From positions 212,970,001 to 213,034,000 of the forward strand of contig JBITNC010000001.1 of NCBI GenBank assembly GCA_050084985.1: 64,000 nt of DNA. Direction: 5' to 3'. Source of the DNA: Nageia nagi (taxonomy: Eukaryota; Pinophyta). The notes under the pieces are model-generated. The model saw only the letters and a list, made by a program, of their open reading frames with translations, was not told the DNA's origin and made no database searches. A program made the position numbers and the translations under genes. Below, piece by piece: positions 23,927-36,540 of this stretch (position 1 is its first letter; each line of letters starts with the position of its first letter).

Positions 23927-24879
23927 TGTGATTGAAGAAATGAGATTACATATCCAAAGAAAAAGTATAGAATAAATTTTTGAAATCTTTCAACTCTTTC
24001 ATCTAACACTACCATTTGATGATGAGGGTCCTTTATTTTCCCCTTTTAACATTTTTGCCCTAGGAAAACTCCTTGAGTGGTGAAACCAAGATAAAATTTG
24101 AAGAAATGCATCTTTTTACTTGTTAAATTATCCAACCATAAATCTAGCCATTCCTTTATCTTTGGTACTCTAGAATTTGATTCTCTTACATCCATGCCTT
24201 GGTACCAAAGTGATATTTTGATTTTAGCTCTTAATTATTTTATATAAATATTATTGACATGTAAATAGTTTGTAATGCTAGTGATAATATGAATTTTTCT
24301 CCATTTGATTTCTTTTTCTTGATGTACATACCTACAAAAAATGTTAGATATACCCTACATTAAAATATTTTTGATACATACTGAGTTGCATCATCTATTG
24401 ATGATGAGTTAATATTAAAAATCTACTTATAGTTACATTGATAACTTGTATTTTATGTGAGTGAATGGTCACTTACCATATCAATGGCTATTGGTGGTCA
24501 TATGTTTTATGTCTATGACCTTGAGCTATTATGCTTTTATGGTTGAAAGAAAAATAATGTAGATACATAAAAAGTTGCATCTTCCACTAAGAATAAATCA
24601 ATATCAACAATCTTTCTCATAGTTGTATTGCCAATTTAACTTTTAAGTGAGTGAACTCTCACTAGCTATTTTAATGGCCATCGATGACCTAAGGTTTTTA
24701 TGTCTATGGTTTGAAGATAATATACTATCTTTGTATTATTTATTTTTAAATTTTTTTATGCTAATAATGGAATATAGATAGTAACACATGCTTCTAATAA
24801 TATTGTTACAATCAAAGAAATTATAGAAATAAAAATGAAATATAAAAGTACATGTACCTTACATAAGATATTCATTATT

Positions 24880-25900
24880 TTGCAAGGTACAAAGCCATCA
24901 TTTTATCAAAAAAAACATTTGCTATGGATGACATTAAAAGTTTTTGATTCTTCTCTACCATACAAAAATGATAACTTATAAGATCCTGATCCTATTTCTT
25001 CAATGATAACAAATAAGCCTATCCAATTTGGTTCAAACTTTCCTTTTGCTTCATCATTGGCAACTATTTTGTTGATATTTTTTTACAACACTAAGTCTCC
25101 TATTCTGAACTCCTTTGATTTGATTTTCTTGCCAAATGCTCTTTTTAACATTACATGATATTCCTTCTAATATTCAGTTACCTTGATTCTCTTTTCATCA
25201 ATTGCTTACAACTATTGTAGATTTGCTTTTATTGGTTCTTCATCTGATGTGTCTCCTTGTAATGATATTATTATGGATGGTATCTCTAGCTCTAATGGTA
25301 CAATAGTCTCATCTTATAGTTTTTTTTTTATGCTTTCACTTGACCATTCCCTTGAGGATAATATAATAAAGAAAATGCTTGAGTAATATGAAACTTTTTG
25401 TAAAAGGCTTTCATGTCCTTATCTTTGAATTTTTGCCCATTATCTGTGATCAATCTTTACAGTACTCTAAACCTTGTGATGATGTTTGCAACCAAGAAAA
25501 GAAATGATTTTATTTTGTGTTACTATTTTCATTGGTATAGCTTCAACCCATTTTGTAGTAAAATTTGTAGCTATTATGATGAATTTGTGACCTTATCTTG
25601 AATATGGGTTAATAAGCCCAATCAAATCTATGCCCCAAGTTGTAAATGGCCATGGTAAAACTATGGAATTCAATTCTTAAGGTGGTTGTTTTCTAGATTT
25701 TCATGTTTTTGAAATTGCAAATAACTCTTAATATGATTCTTGCAATACTCCTCCATTGTAGGTCAATATAAAGAAATTCATAAAATATTGGTGTATAATG
25801 CTTTTGTAAAGAAATTACCTCCACACAACCCATCATAGGCTTGTTCTAGTATTGTTATTATTTCATATTATGTTAGACATCTCAAAAGAGCTCCATCAAA
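24880..25900 (-). pseudogene. Element C integrase remnant
   Basis: On the minus strand the core begins LPWPFTTWGIDLIGLINP (about 25670-25615), then GHKFIIIATNFTTKWVEAIP (25595-25536) and a decayed TDNG region near 25450. Further down, VPLELEIPSI (about 25300-25270), RIGDLVL (25110), KFEPNWIGLFVIIEEIGSGS (about 25045-24985) and FNVIHSKCFF (24930) mark the C-terminal tail. Stops lie mostly at Gln codons. The WG.DLIG.I and ATNFTTKWVEAIP wording matches the B1/B2 integrases, so B and C are related families. Confidence 0.82.
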
Positions 25901-26179
25901 TGACCTTTTATACAAGACTTTACCAATAATCACATACTTGACAGTTTTAATCTAACTCTTTCATTTCTATCATAATCCTATGGAATTATTTTATCTTTTA
26001 AATAATTGTAAATATCAACATATAAGTATTGAGGATCACTTTCTAGAGGAAGAAGACATGTATCTACCACATCTAGTTGCTCAATGGAAGGTGTACCAAG
26101 TTTTCTAATATTGAGGATAGTTTCTTTATCTTCTATCACTATTGATTCTAATGAAGTTGTACTTGCCATTATATCTACA

Positions 26180-26530
26180 TACATATTATTAATCCTTGGA
26201 ATATTCTAAATATTAGACCTTTCAAACTCATGAAGCAATTCCATAACCATAATCTTATATGGTTTCAACTTTTTATCTTTGATATATTATATGTATCATT
26301 TACTTGATTTACAACAAGTTATGAATAATCATATTTTTCTAGATATTTTATTTTTTAGATTTATAGCTACTTTCAAACCCAAATTTAGAGCTTCATATTT
26401 TGGTATGTTATTAATGTAATCAAAGCCAAGTTTATATACCATAAGGATTACCTCATTAGAAGGTGATATTAGAATAATACGTGCACCTTCCCCATAAGTA
26501 CATTTCAATCCATCAAAATTCAACATCCAA
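26180..26530 (-). pseudogene. Element C second (archaeal-type) RNase H remnant
   Basis: Open from the ATG at 26526 on the minus strand: NFDGLKCTYGEGARIILISP, then KLGFDYINNIPKYEALNLGL, corresponding to FDGA....GAG..L.SP and NN.AEYEAL..GL of the extra RNase H in Tat-like elements. Catalytic Asp of the first strand (FDG) is kept. The frame closes at 26331, and the DS(Q/R)L block is seen only in decayed form after it. Confidence 0.75.
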
Positions 26531-26989
26531 GCTAATGTTTCATCCTACATGTAGCAAAAAAATGCATATGGAATAACCATATATTATCCCTCATGCTATT
26601 GATAGCATTTAGGTAATGTTGCACATTGTTGATAGCATGAATCCTCATTATATTTGTCCATTAATTCTTCATGCATCATTGTACTAGCATTATAGGGAAA
26701 TTCTACTATAAAATATGTTATTTCTTATCCTTTCATGAATTTTTTCTTCACCATATTGATATAAAAATCTTGCAACAACATCAACCACTTAGCTACCCTT
26801 TTTGATAAATGCTACTTTGCTAAAAGATATTTTAGTGGGCTAATTGGGCTAACAACATATGTAGTGCAATATAAAAGATAATGTCTTAGTTTTTTATAGA
26901 AAAATCAATACCAAAGAAAAGATTTTCCATAGGTGTATATGTTATTTCATAATAAATGAGAGTTTTACTATGATAATATATTGCTCTTT

Positions 26990-27960
26990 CTTTACTTTTA
27001 TCATCTTTCTGACACAACATTACCTCCAAGGTATATAATGTGGATGATATATAAAGATATGTTAGTTTTCAAAATACATAGGAACTAATATAGGAAGATT
27101 TAGAAAATACTATTTTATATCTTCAAATGCTTTTTGAAACCTATCATTCCATAAAAACTTGACATTTTTTTCAATAAATGAGTAAATGGCCTAAATTCAT
27201 CCCCAAGTTGAGAAATGAACTTACTTACCAAATTTATCTTCCCTTGAAGACTTCTTAACTACTTGAGGTTACTTGGAGATGGCATACTCACTATGGCTTT
27301 TACCTTATTAGGATCAACCTCAATACCCATTTTTAAGATCATGAAACTAAGAAATTTTCTTTAAGTAACACCAAAAACACACTTTTAAGATTTTAGTCTA
27401 AGCTTATACTTTTTAAGAATATGAAATACCTATTCAAGGAGCTCCAAATGATCTTGGCCTTACTTTGATTTGATCAAAATGTCATCAACATAAACCTACA
27501 CTTATTTATGAGTATGCTCATTAGAAATAAACACCATAGATCTTTGATAGTAGCACTTTCATTTTTGAATCCAAAGGGCATAACCTTCCAGCAAACATTT
27601 CCGTAAAGTGTAGTAAAAGTAGTCTTGTCTTGATAAGATGGATGGATTAAAATTTGTTTATATCCTAAAAATATATCCATAAAAGATAAGGTATAATGAC
27701 AAGTAATACTATCCTTAATCATATCAATATTTGGTAATGGAAAATTATTTTTTGGATAAGCATTATTGATATCATAAAAATTAGTACAAACTCTTATCTC
27801 TCTAGTAGGTTTAGTAATAGGAACAATTTTAGCTATCCATTTTGAATAATCTATTGGTTTAATAAACTTAGTATTCAAATATTTTTAAATTTCATTCTTG
27901 AATAACAATACATTAAAGGGATGCATCTTTCTTGGTTTCTATTGAATAGGCTTGGCTCCT
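26990..27960 (-). pseudogene. Element C reverse transcriptase remnant with YVDD kept
   Basis: From 27878 down the frame reads KWIAKIVPITKPTREIRVC, an N.YDINNAYPKNNFPLPNIDM block, LSFMDIFLGYKQILIHPS, KTTFTTLYG and CWKVMPFGFKNESAT. After a frame change the catalytic box YVDDILIKS is intact at 27492-27465. Downstream KCVFGVT..KFLSFM, KVKAIVSMPSPSNLK and LRSLQGK (about 27290-27230) give the thumb. It is one of the few catalytic boxes left unbroken in the window, but stops and a frameshift surround it. Confidence 0.85.
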
Positions 27961-28459
27961 TCCTTAAGTGGTAAATTTTGCATAACAAAAGAAGGATCTA
28001 AACCAAGAATATTAGTATAAGACCATTTAAAATTCTTATGATTTTCAATATACTTATGTTTATATCTTTCTTATTGAGGTATTGGAAGGGAAGCTCCAAC
28101 CTTTATCATCTTCTCCTCATCACTTATTCCAATGTTGACATTTTTTAACTCTTCTATTGAGAATGCTAATTCATCCTTTTTCTATAATAATGATGGTAAC
28201 TCTTCTAATCCCTAAATGTCACTTATATTGTCATCCTCTTTTTGAAACTAAAATACTTAATTAAAATTAATTAAAGTACAAACATCTTTATCCATTGAAA
28301 TTTTATTTACTACAATCTCTGGATTTGAAGCATTCTAATTAATTTCATATTTCCTTTATGCAATAAGATCCAAAATTATAGCTTCTAATTCTTTACAAAA
28401 GTTTATAGCATGACCTCCTCTTTGATGATAAGAATATTAATCATTAGAATTTTTCATTT

Positions 28460-29330
28460 AAACACATATCATCTTTTGCCTTTTTATCTATTGGTTGTAA
28501 TAAACCTTTCTTCATAAAATCTCTCAAAATGAACCTTGGTTGAATTGGGAATGTATATCTTCTATCACTTGTTGTGTTTTATCTTGTAAAGGTAGGTGCA
28601 AGTGAAAGTGCATCAACCATATTTATTATATTTTTCTTCTTATTATTGTATATCTTATGATTCTCCTTGTTGTGAGACATATATTTCTACTTGAGCTCTC
28701 CTAACTAGAATAAAACTTTTTCTTTTTGTAATAATTCTTTTACGAACACCCCAAATCTAATACCTTTCTTAGTTGGAGCATGCAAATTTATAAATGGTAA
28801 ATATTTGAATATACAACAAATTTCATTCTCATCTAACTTGGTATGAATAGATTGTCATACCTTTTTGAATCTTGGAATATACTTTTTTTAAGATTTCATT
28901 TCTTCCTTTGTGTAGCACACATAATTATGTAATGGTTCCTTGCCTTTTGATATTATGCTTGTACTAATTCATGAATTCTTGTACTATTGACTTGATTGAA
29001 TTTATGTATCTTACTAGTAAATTGTAAAACCATTTGTTGGCATCACCTTTCAAACTTATTAGAAAAACATTTACCATCAATTTCTCCTTTGATCATATTT
29101 TTAACAAACACTTCTCTTGAAAGCTAATAAGATGTTGCTTTGGGTCTTTATCACCACTAAACATCTTGAACTTGGGGACCTTGTGATAAGGTGGTAGGGG
29201 ATAATTACGAATATCATCCAACAAGGGTATGGTGAAGATACCATCATAATATTCCTCATTTTGCTAGGATCTCTTATAATTCTCAATATTAATTAGCCTT
29301 GTAGCTATTATTGGATCTATATCTAACTGC
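28460..29330 (-). pseudogene. gag: Element C gag remnant
   Basis: On the minus strand: NYPLPPYHKVPKFKMFSGDK (about 29206-29150), then DPKQHLISFQEKC, then a decayed ..KLMVNVFLISLKGDANKWF block near 29070-29040 and IPRFKKV. This is the retrotransposon gag core (P.F..F.G..DP..HL..F...., then F..SL.G.A..W). A region near 28450 contains Cys/His residues but no intact zinc knuckle. Confidence 0.72.
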
Positions 29331-29540
29331 AAATTACTTTCTAAACTCTACATTGTAGCCACTTAACTAGCTAGATATTGTATTATATTAGTCAAGATTA
29401 TTACACTTTGCTCAATTTTTCACATAAGTGAGTGTAAAAATAGTGTTTACATATCATTACTATCATTAAATCTTCATAAAATTATATCAAACATCTCACT
29501 GATAGGATAAGATGAATCAAAACATTTAGGTTCACCAAAA

Positions 29541-30213
29541 TGTAGATTAAAAATAAAGCATGAATAATAAATCAAAGCACTATTTCTTCATAATATAATT
29601 ATAAAGCATATATCAATGATATATCAATAAATGAGCATGATAAATGAGGTACCTTCATCAGATATGCATCAATATGAAATAACAAATATCATACATCAAT
29701 CACATCAACACATCATGATAAACACATGCTATTAATAGCCTAAGACAAACACACTATCAATGGACTATAATATGTAGATCCATAAGTAGAAATTGAAATA
29801 TGCAAAGTAAGATAAAGGGTATAGTAGATCTAATAATAGGTGGTGTTACAAAACATCATTCTAGGCAGGATAAAATAATATTACATATTACAATATTTCT
29901 CTTTGGCTATATTCATATCTTTGATCTCCCTTATGTGTTGCCTTTGATATTCCTTTATAGCAACATCTTAATCTTTCTTAATTCTTGAAATCATTTACTT
30001 TTTACATTATTTATGATATTTTTCTTGATATTTGACAACTCTTACATTATACAATGGTCCATTACATTGATTATATTGCTTTGGGTATAGTTAAATCCCT
30101 TTTTATAATAAATATTGCTTTGGGTATAGTTAAATCCCTTTTTATAATAAATATTCTTTATTGCTATAAAATAAATTATTTATTACAAGAAAATTCATTT
30201 TTAGGCATCTACA
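29541..30213 (-). repeat. Element C LTR (5' LTR relative to the element) with a 39-bp tandem duplication
   Basis: Begins TGTAGATTAAAAAT and ends GCATCTACA at 30213. It is 673 bases long against 633 for its partner. The difference is explained by a direct 39-base duplication, TTGCTTTGGGTATAGTTAAA plus its continuation at 30076-30114, repeated at 30115-30153, that the partner has only once (near 23810-23850). The adjacent internal sequence on the minus strand, TTTTGGTGAACC, is a possible primer-binding site whose tRNA I could not assign. Confidence 0.85.
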
Positions 30214-30218
30214 CATAT

Positions 30219-31300
30219 AGGATCCCAAAGATAGACATTTGGGAGAATTTTAGAGAGCTCATATGAGCCTTTGTAATCTTAAAAACTCAACACTACCACC
30301 TAGAGGAAATTGAAGTTGAGTGCCAATACTCTATTCTTGAGAAAAAACATAACCCGATGGAGATGCCAACATATTCTACCAAGAACATGAATAAGAAAGT
30401 GCATCTATCCATGAATATACTACTCCAATTTCATAGAAAATGTTAGGTCAAAAAGTATGCATTTCAATAGAATTGATTCTACATTTGCTAATGAATATAT
30501 GCATAAATATCAATATGGTGGAAAAGAATTAAGTAAGAATGAGAAGGGCATTATAGATCCCATTCCAAATGAAGGTCAGCATAAGAGAATAACTGGTGTT
30601 GGATTTGATGACTCTACATTTAGTTAATCTTCATTATTTCTAATAGTTCAACATATGGATATAAATGATCAATGCTACACAAGATACATATATGATGAGT
30701 GACTATGTTTTGGGATGATGCATGGTCCAACAAAAGAGTTATAGGCTTATTATACATATCCATTCCTACCTCCTACAACTTTAGTTTGAGTGGATATTTT
30801 CAAGATTGATGATACCATCCTTGAAAAATTGGGGGCATGGAGTGAGTTCCCCAAGTCTAATGAAAAGAATCTCATAGCATGGGTATTGTGATATCAAAAA
30901 TATTTTGGTGAGGTTAGAGCCTTATCCTTCTTTTATTTTTGTTCATTTTTATTTGTATTTTTTCATTTTTTATGAAACAAGTCCTAGGTCTAAGTGATGT
31001 TTCTTTCATAATTAGTATTCTATTACTTAATGGGATAATAGCTCTAGGTTTCTAGCACCATCACTCCATTATTCTTATCTCTTATAGTTGAGTTTTGATG
31101 CAAGAATAGGGGCATTTCCTATGCATTCCCAACTCAATGATGAAATATCTTATCTTAGTTAAGAAATAGTAGAAGTTAATATTGGTACCCAAGAAGACCC
31201 ATGATTGATAAAAAAGGAGCTTGATTAACCATAAAAGAATGGAAAAGGTACTTTATACTATTAAAAGAGTTTTGTAATATCTTTACTTGATCTTATTTTA
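30219..31300 (+). pseudogene. B2 protease/RT linker downstream of element C
   Basis: Continues the B2 polyprotein: KIDIWENFRELI at about 30230-30265, then LEEIEVECQYSILEKKHNP (30300-30357) and degenerate sequence to the RT. No known domain was recognised. Stops are frequent, and the section 30600-31250 is barely readable. Confidence 0.5.
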
Positions 31301-31369
31301 ATATGCATGATATTGATCTTGATTTCATCAATCATAGCCTAGTTGTTAATGAAGATGTCAAACTCATTT

Positions 31370-32170
31370 AATAAAAACCTAAAAAATGATATCTTATGGT
31401 ATCCCTTGCTATTAAAATAGAAATTAAGAAATATCTTATTTCTAATTTTATTTTCCCCATTTATTATTCCCCATGAATATCTAACATTGTGCCTATAGCT
31501 AAGCCTAATGGTGAAATTATATGTTGTATAGATTTTAAGGATATCAACAAAGTATGTATTAAAGATTCTTTTCCTTTACCTAACATCAATACGATTGTAG
31601 ACTCAACATTAGTTTATGAGGAATTTTTTGGCTACAATAAAATTAGGATCAATAAGTAGGACCAACATAAGATAACTTTTGTTACTCCTTGGGTCATATT
31701 TTATTAGGTAGTCATGGCTTTTGGTCTAAAGAATGCGAGTGTAACTTATCAAAGAACCATGGTCACTATGTTCCATGATATGATCCATGAAAGTGTTGAG
31801 GTGTATATTTATAATATGCTAGCCAAATCCATAACTAAATATGACCATATTTTAGATTTAAGAAAGATCTTCCAAAGAATTAGAGAGTATAAGTTGAAAT
31901 TGAAGCATCAAAAGTGTGCATTTGTAGTTTTATCAAGTATATTGCTTAGGTTCCTTGCTTCAAGAAGAGGTATATCGATGGACCCCAAGAAATTTTTAGC
32001 TATTGTTAATTTATCTCCTCTTAAGAACTTGAAGGAATTAAGGATTATTTAAGAGAAAGTTAAAGTAGTCAAAAGGTTCATTGCTCAACTACTAGATATG
32101 ACATCTCCATTTTCTTATTTGCTAATGAAAGGTGAGAAGTTCATTTGGAATGAAAAGTGTTAAAAATATT
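31370..32170 (+). pseudogene. B2 reverse transcriptase remnant
   Basis: Matches B1 RT: SLAIKIEIKKYLIS, FPIYYSP.ISN, AKPNGEIICCIDFKDINKVC, PLPNINTIVDS, then a small deletion that fuses HE to EFFGYNKIRI (31620-31650). From 31714 an open frame reads MAFGLKNASVTYQRTMVTMF, then VEVYIYNMLAKS, where YVDD has become YIYN, and KLKLKHQKCAFVV. LKNLKELR marks the end near 32040. Both catalytic Asp codons are changed. Confidence 0.85.
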
Positions 32171-33235
32171 TGGATAATATCAAAAGGTATCTTATTAATT
32201 CTCTATTTTTAGTCCTCTATAATTTGGAAAAGAGTTTGTTACATTATGTTTTAGTAACATTAAGTGCATTAGAGGAAATATTAGCTCAAAAGGATAAGAA
32301 TACAAGGAAAGAGCAATCTATTATGTTATCAAAATTTTAATGGATTATGAGATAAGGTAAAATCCAATTGAAAATATTTATTTTACTATATTCTTCTCAA
32401 ATGAAAATTTAAGACATTACATACTTGGAAATACAACTTATGTCATAGCCTAGGTAGATCCTCTCATATATTTCATGTCTAAGTCCTATATGTTTAGAAG
32501 AGCTGCAAAGTGGGTAATGTTGTTTCAAAAATTTGATTTGGTATTTATCACTCAAAAATAATAAAGGGACAAGGTATAGCATATTTAATTACTAATCATC
32601 CATGAAACAAAGTATTTAGCATGCAAGAATAGTTTTTGGATGAAAGGGATGGCTAAAACACCCCTAAACCCTATGCTACTATTGTATCCTTGTGTTACTG
32701 CTATATTCTTGAGCTTGAATTCCTTCAACTCTTTGTTGGTTTTATAGAAAATGATGAATGGAACCTATTCTTAAATGATTCTAAATTTATTCATGAAGCA
32801 GGGGTAGGAATTATTATTATCAACCCAAATGGTGATGTTATCCCTATCTATTACCATTTAAGTTTTGATTGCACTAATAATATGGTAGAATATGAAGCTC
32901 TAATATTAGGTATGAAGGTGATAAAATTTATAAAAGTAAAAAGGATAAAAATCTTTGGTTAATATAGATTTATTATAAAATAAGTGTCCAACATATACAA
33001 CACCAAAGATCCCAAGTTGCAATCATATAAGAAAATAGTGGAGAATCTCCTTATCTACTTCAATAAGTATGAAATTAACAATATTCCAAGAGACAATAAT
33101 AGGTATGTTGATGATATGGCTAGTGTCACTTACCTTGATACTATTATAATAGAATATGAAGATACCATTCTTGTAATAAAAAATATTAATAAGCCTTCCC
33201 ATAATTTTGTTGTTTAATATTTCATTGAGGATCAT
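32170..33235 (+). pseudogene. B2 dual RNase H region
   Basis: A decayed first RNase H (32230-32350, VLVTLSALEEILAQKD) is followed by the second, archaeal-type RNase H at 32750-33217. The second domain reads AGVGIIIINPNGDVIPIYYH, LSFDCTNNMVEYEALILGMK and KIFG, then after a stop VSNIYNTKDPKLQSYKKIVE and NKYEINNIPRDNNRYVDDMA. The last phrase includes the late Asp region of the domain and is well kept. It parallels B1 at 17900-18330 almost residue by residue. Confidence 0.8.
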
Positions 33236-33385
33236 TATTTATCTACTACTCGTATCAATGCATTTGAATGATATGAAGATATTTTCAATTATCTTAAAGA
33301 TGGTGTTAAACCTATTACCTTATATCATAATGCTAGGATTATACTTAAAAAACTAACAACCAAGTATGTCATCTTTGGTGATCTA

Positions 33386-34530
33386 TTGTCTAGAATATCT
33401 TTAGATGGTGTTCTTCTTAGATGTTTAATGAGGTATGAAGTAGATATGGCCCTTCACCAAGCTTATGATGGTGAATATCATAGACATGTTAGTGCTAAAT
33501 TTATTTATGAAAATTTGCTTAAGTTAGGTTATTATTGGCCTGCTATGCTTGAAGATTATGAATTACATATCAAAAAATATGAATAATGTCAAAAGAATGC
33601 TAGTCTTCAACCTTCTCCTTCTCATTCTTTAAATTCTATTATATCTCCTTAGTCTTTTTCTATCTAAGCACTTGATTTTATTGGAAAAATTAAACTAGTT
33701 TCAAGATATGGCCTTAATTTTATCATTATAGCTACCAAATATTTCATAAAATGAGTGGAGGCTATACCCATGAAATCTACAAAAGGAAGTAAGATTGTTG
33801 AATTTCTTATTAAATTTATCATTTCTAAATATGGTGTTCCTTATAAATTGTTCATGGATAATGGTAATAGATTTAAAGGTAATGAAATTAAATAATTTTG
33901 GGATAAATATCAAATTAAATGAAATTTCTCTACCCCATATCAACCCCAATGGTCAAGCCAAAGCTTCTAACAAGGTCATTAATAATATTTTATTTAAAAC
34001 TATTGCAAAACATAGTAAATATTGGAATGGAAAACTCCCTTATACTTTATAGGTCTTTATAACAATTATAATAACTTATATAAGGAAAAATTTTTTCTCC
34101 TTGATGTATGTTGATGAAGACATAGTTCCCCTTGAGCTAGAGATCCTATCTCTTCATGTGTTACTAGATGGTCTCATTCCTAATGAAGATAGAAGAAAAT
34201 CTAGATTAACCTAATTAGAGGTCTTAAATAAAAAATAAGTTTAAGATCTAAAACACCTTTGTATATATCATTCTAGAATATAAAAATCCTATATCAAAAA
34301 GATCAAACCTAAATAGTTCAAAGTTGATGACCTAGCCTTTAAAGAAAACTTTGCCAACACTAAAGCCTTGGAAAATGTAAAGAAAGGTAAGTTTGAACAT
34401 AACTAGATAGGTCCTTACATTTTAATTACAAATTTTTAAAAAGATGCATATAAATTATCTTTAATTGATGATAAAGAAAAATACAATCCAATCAATGTTA
34501 TGTATCTTAAAATATTTTATGTTTGATGTT
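33386..34530 (+). pseudogene. B2 integrase remnant
   Basis: Open at 33386-33586 through the zinc-binding region: MALHQAYDGEYHRHVSAKFI, then ENLLKLGYYWPAMLEDYELH and the decayed Cys pair. The core follows with FIGKIKLVSRYG, a VEAIPMKSTKG block (about 33760-33790), YGVPYKLFMDNGNRFKGNEI (33829-33890) and FSTPYQP, where a small deletion removes part of the NGQ..A block. The tail reaches near 34525. Broken by stops and at least three frameshifts. Confidence 0.82.
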
Positions 34531-35366
34531 TTTCATAAATTTTGCATATCTTCATTATTTCATACTAATATTTTTGGATAATGAGCTCATAACTTGGTGA
34601 TGCCATTAAATTTCTAGTGATGCTATTGAAATCTATTTATAAAACAAGTTAAAAAATCAATCATCTCTTCCATATCATGATAAATCAATAAAAAAGGTAG
34701 TTCGCTCCTTTACTTTCATATCATTTCCATAAAAATTGCTTATCAATAATGCATATAAAAAATATTTCAATATGATATTTTATTTATTTTTATATCATTT
34801 GTCTCCTTTATAAGGAAGGGGAACTCTATCAAAAAATTCATGGCAATATGGTGGCTTGGGAAACTAAGTTGGTCATTCTTGTCATTTGAAACCTTTGTAA
34901 GGAAGGATCAATCTTATTATTTTATGCCTTTGTAAGGAAGGGCCATTCATATCAAAATTCATGGTAACATGGTGGATTGAGAAACCAAACTTATCAATTT
35001 AAACTACTTATCATCTTCATCAAAATCTTGGTGGGTAAGTTACCATGGACATGTTTTCTTTCTTATCACTTATCATACTTTCCATATGATTATATTTATG
35101 ATATATAGTGTGCAAATACATTTCTTTTTTAAAATCTTTTTAGGTACCTTTTCTTTTCCTTGGATTTCTCCTATGATGAGAAGTTCATAATCTTGCAACC
35201 ATATCAAAGAGGGGAAATAACATAAGCAAAAATTAAGGCATTCACAACCATCACCATATCATAACTCTTTAGGGTGTATTTTCTCACTTATTTTGTTATA
35301 CTTTGAATTCATGTTTTGATTTTATTTTGTACCAAAAGTATCAAAACAAAATCAAAGTGGGGCATC
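34530..35366 (+). other. B2 3' untranslated region and polypurine tract
   Basis: Matches 19664-20502 of B1, including the pair of TTTGTAAGGAAGG...CATGG.AA.ATGGT..CTTGG blocks at about 34808 and 34932. AAAGTGGGGCA at 35354-35364 is the polypurine tract before the LTR. Confidence 0.7.
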
Positions 35367-35930
35367 TATTAAAACCTAAAAATAAGTTTTGATTTAATTA
35401 AAATGCCTTTTTAGATGTTTGAAATAATTTATTTAATTTGTTAAATAAATATTCTTTTCCATGTGCACTCTCATCTACCTTTATGTTTTGTGGTAACAGG
35501 TTAAATCAATATTACATTAAGCCTAAGGAGGAGCCTTAGCACTAGACCTATGATATTTCTTCCTTCATGATCAAGATTTGACATATCAAAGGTAGGATGA
35601 TGAAATCAAGCTTGAAAGTGAGATATTTTGGAAAGGCAACCGAGCACTATCATTAGGTTTTTAGTATATTTATTGGGTTGATCCCATATTGATGGCTCTA
35701 TGTATTGAATAAGCTTATCATTTTTCCTCTCTCAATTGAATCTTTCCTCCTTTCATCATCATAGGTAAAGTACAAGTTTGTATCTTCTATTAATCCAATT
35801 TTGATAGGTTAAGATTAATTTGATTATTATCATCTTTAATGTCATTAACTTCCTAATTTCATAGTTAATTGGAAAATTTAATTATTCTATAAATAACTAT
35901 GATAATATTATTATTTTAGCTATAACAATA
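35367..35930 (+). repeat. Element B2 right LTR
   Basis: Partner of 20503-21233; 564 bases, with an internal deletion of about 170 bases relative to that copy. It ends near ...AACAATA. hAT transposase sequence follows directly at 35931. Confidence 0.82.
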
Positions 35931-36540
35931 TTCCCATACATAATACCCATTCACTACATGACACATATTAAATATTGCTTATAAAATTATGAGTATACAT
36001 GATTATGTTGTGTAAGTTAAAGATTTAGTTCATGAAATTTTTTCTTATTTTATGAATAGTTCCAAAAGGTTTATACAATTTCAAGAGTTTGCAATAGGAA
36101 TTATAGATGATAGGAAGATGTTAAATGATACATATACAAGGTGGATTTTAGTGTATAGGGGAGCTAAAAGAGTGTTCAAATAGTATCAATATCTAATAAA
36201 GTTTATGTAAAAAAATATAAGAAAAGTATATAAAGATAAATATGTTCTTTTTTAGAGGAGAAATTAGAGACTTTACTCATGTTATATGGTATTTTTCCTA
36301 TTTCCATGCTCATTATTTCAAGTAGACCTGATTGTCCCACCCATGTTATATCATAACTGGAGATAAGGCAAAGGTTGATAAAACTATTGATAAAAATACT
36401 TTTTATATAATAATTTCTTTGAGGTAACTAAAATTTTACCATGGGAGGAGGATGGTCCAAAATATGATACCATTGTATTTCAAAAAAATGTTAGAAAAGT
36501 TGGATAAGGGATAGAATGAAAGAAGTTCATAGATATGAGG
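35931..36540 (+). pseudogene. hAT-like transposase, C-terminal half
   Basis: Resumes the protein broken off at 16513. FPYIIPIHYMTH (35931-35966) corresponds to the family's (M)IG(I/V)HC.AH block that follows directly on the stretch at 16500. After a small frame change come KDLVHEIFSYFMNSSKRF (36026-36080), FQEFAIGIIDDRKMLNDTYT (family: TRW block) and RWILVYRGAKRVFK. FEVTKILPWEEDGPKYDTIV lies at 36417-36478. The His and Trp landmarks agree with plant hAT-related transposases. Several stops are present. The continuity with the first half shows that B1/B2 interrupted this gene. Confidence 0.68.

Larger units (their letters stand above)
23275..30213 (-). mobile_element. Element C: full-length Tat-like Ty3/gypsy element in the minus orientation
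   Basis: Paired LTRs at 23275-23907 and 29541-30213. On the minus strand the order is LTR, gag (29300-28460), RT (27960-26990), second-type RNase H (26530-26180), integrase (25900-24880), polypurine tract and LTR, about 6.94 kb in all. The flanking pentamers TATAC (23270-23274) and CATAT (30214-30218) are both one C-to-T step from CATAC and fit a 5-bp target duplication. It lies inside the protease region of B2, so it is younger than B2. It is degenerate but less scrambled than element A. Confidence 0.88.
20503..35930 (+). mobile_element. Element B2: Tat-like Ty3/gypsy element interrupted by element C
   Basis: LTR (20503-21233), gag, zinc-knuckle and protease (21362-23269), then element C (23275-30213), then the protease/RT linker, RT, two RNase H domains and integrase (30219-34530), a 3' untranslated region and the right LTR (35367-35930). 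Without C the element would be about 8.5 kb. Its protease frame at 23269 continues, in sense, after C near 30219. Stops and frameshifts occur in every domain. Confidence 0.82.

Noticed and set aside
25183-25601. Plus-strand open frames at 25.2-25.6 kb as a gene
   Set aside because: They lie opposite the element C integrase, which reads on the minus strand with clear motifs.
33023-33949. Minus-strand open frames opposite B2 RNase H and integrase
   Set aside because: The plus strand carries recognised pol motifs; the antisense frames have none.
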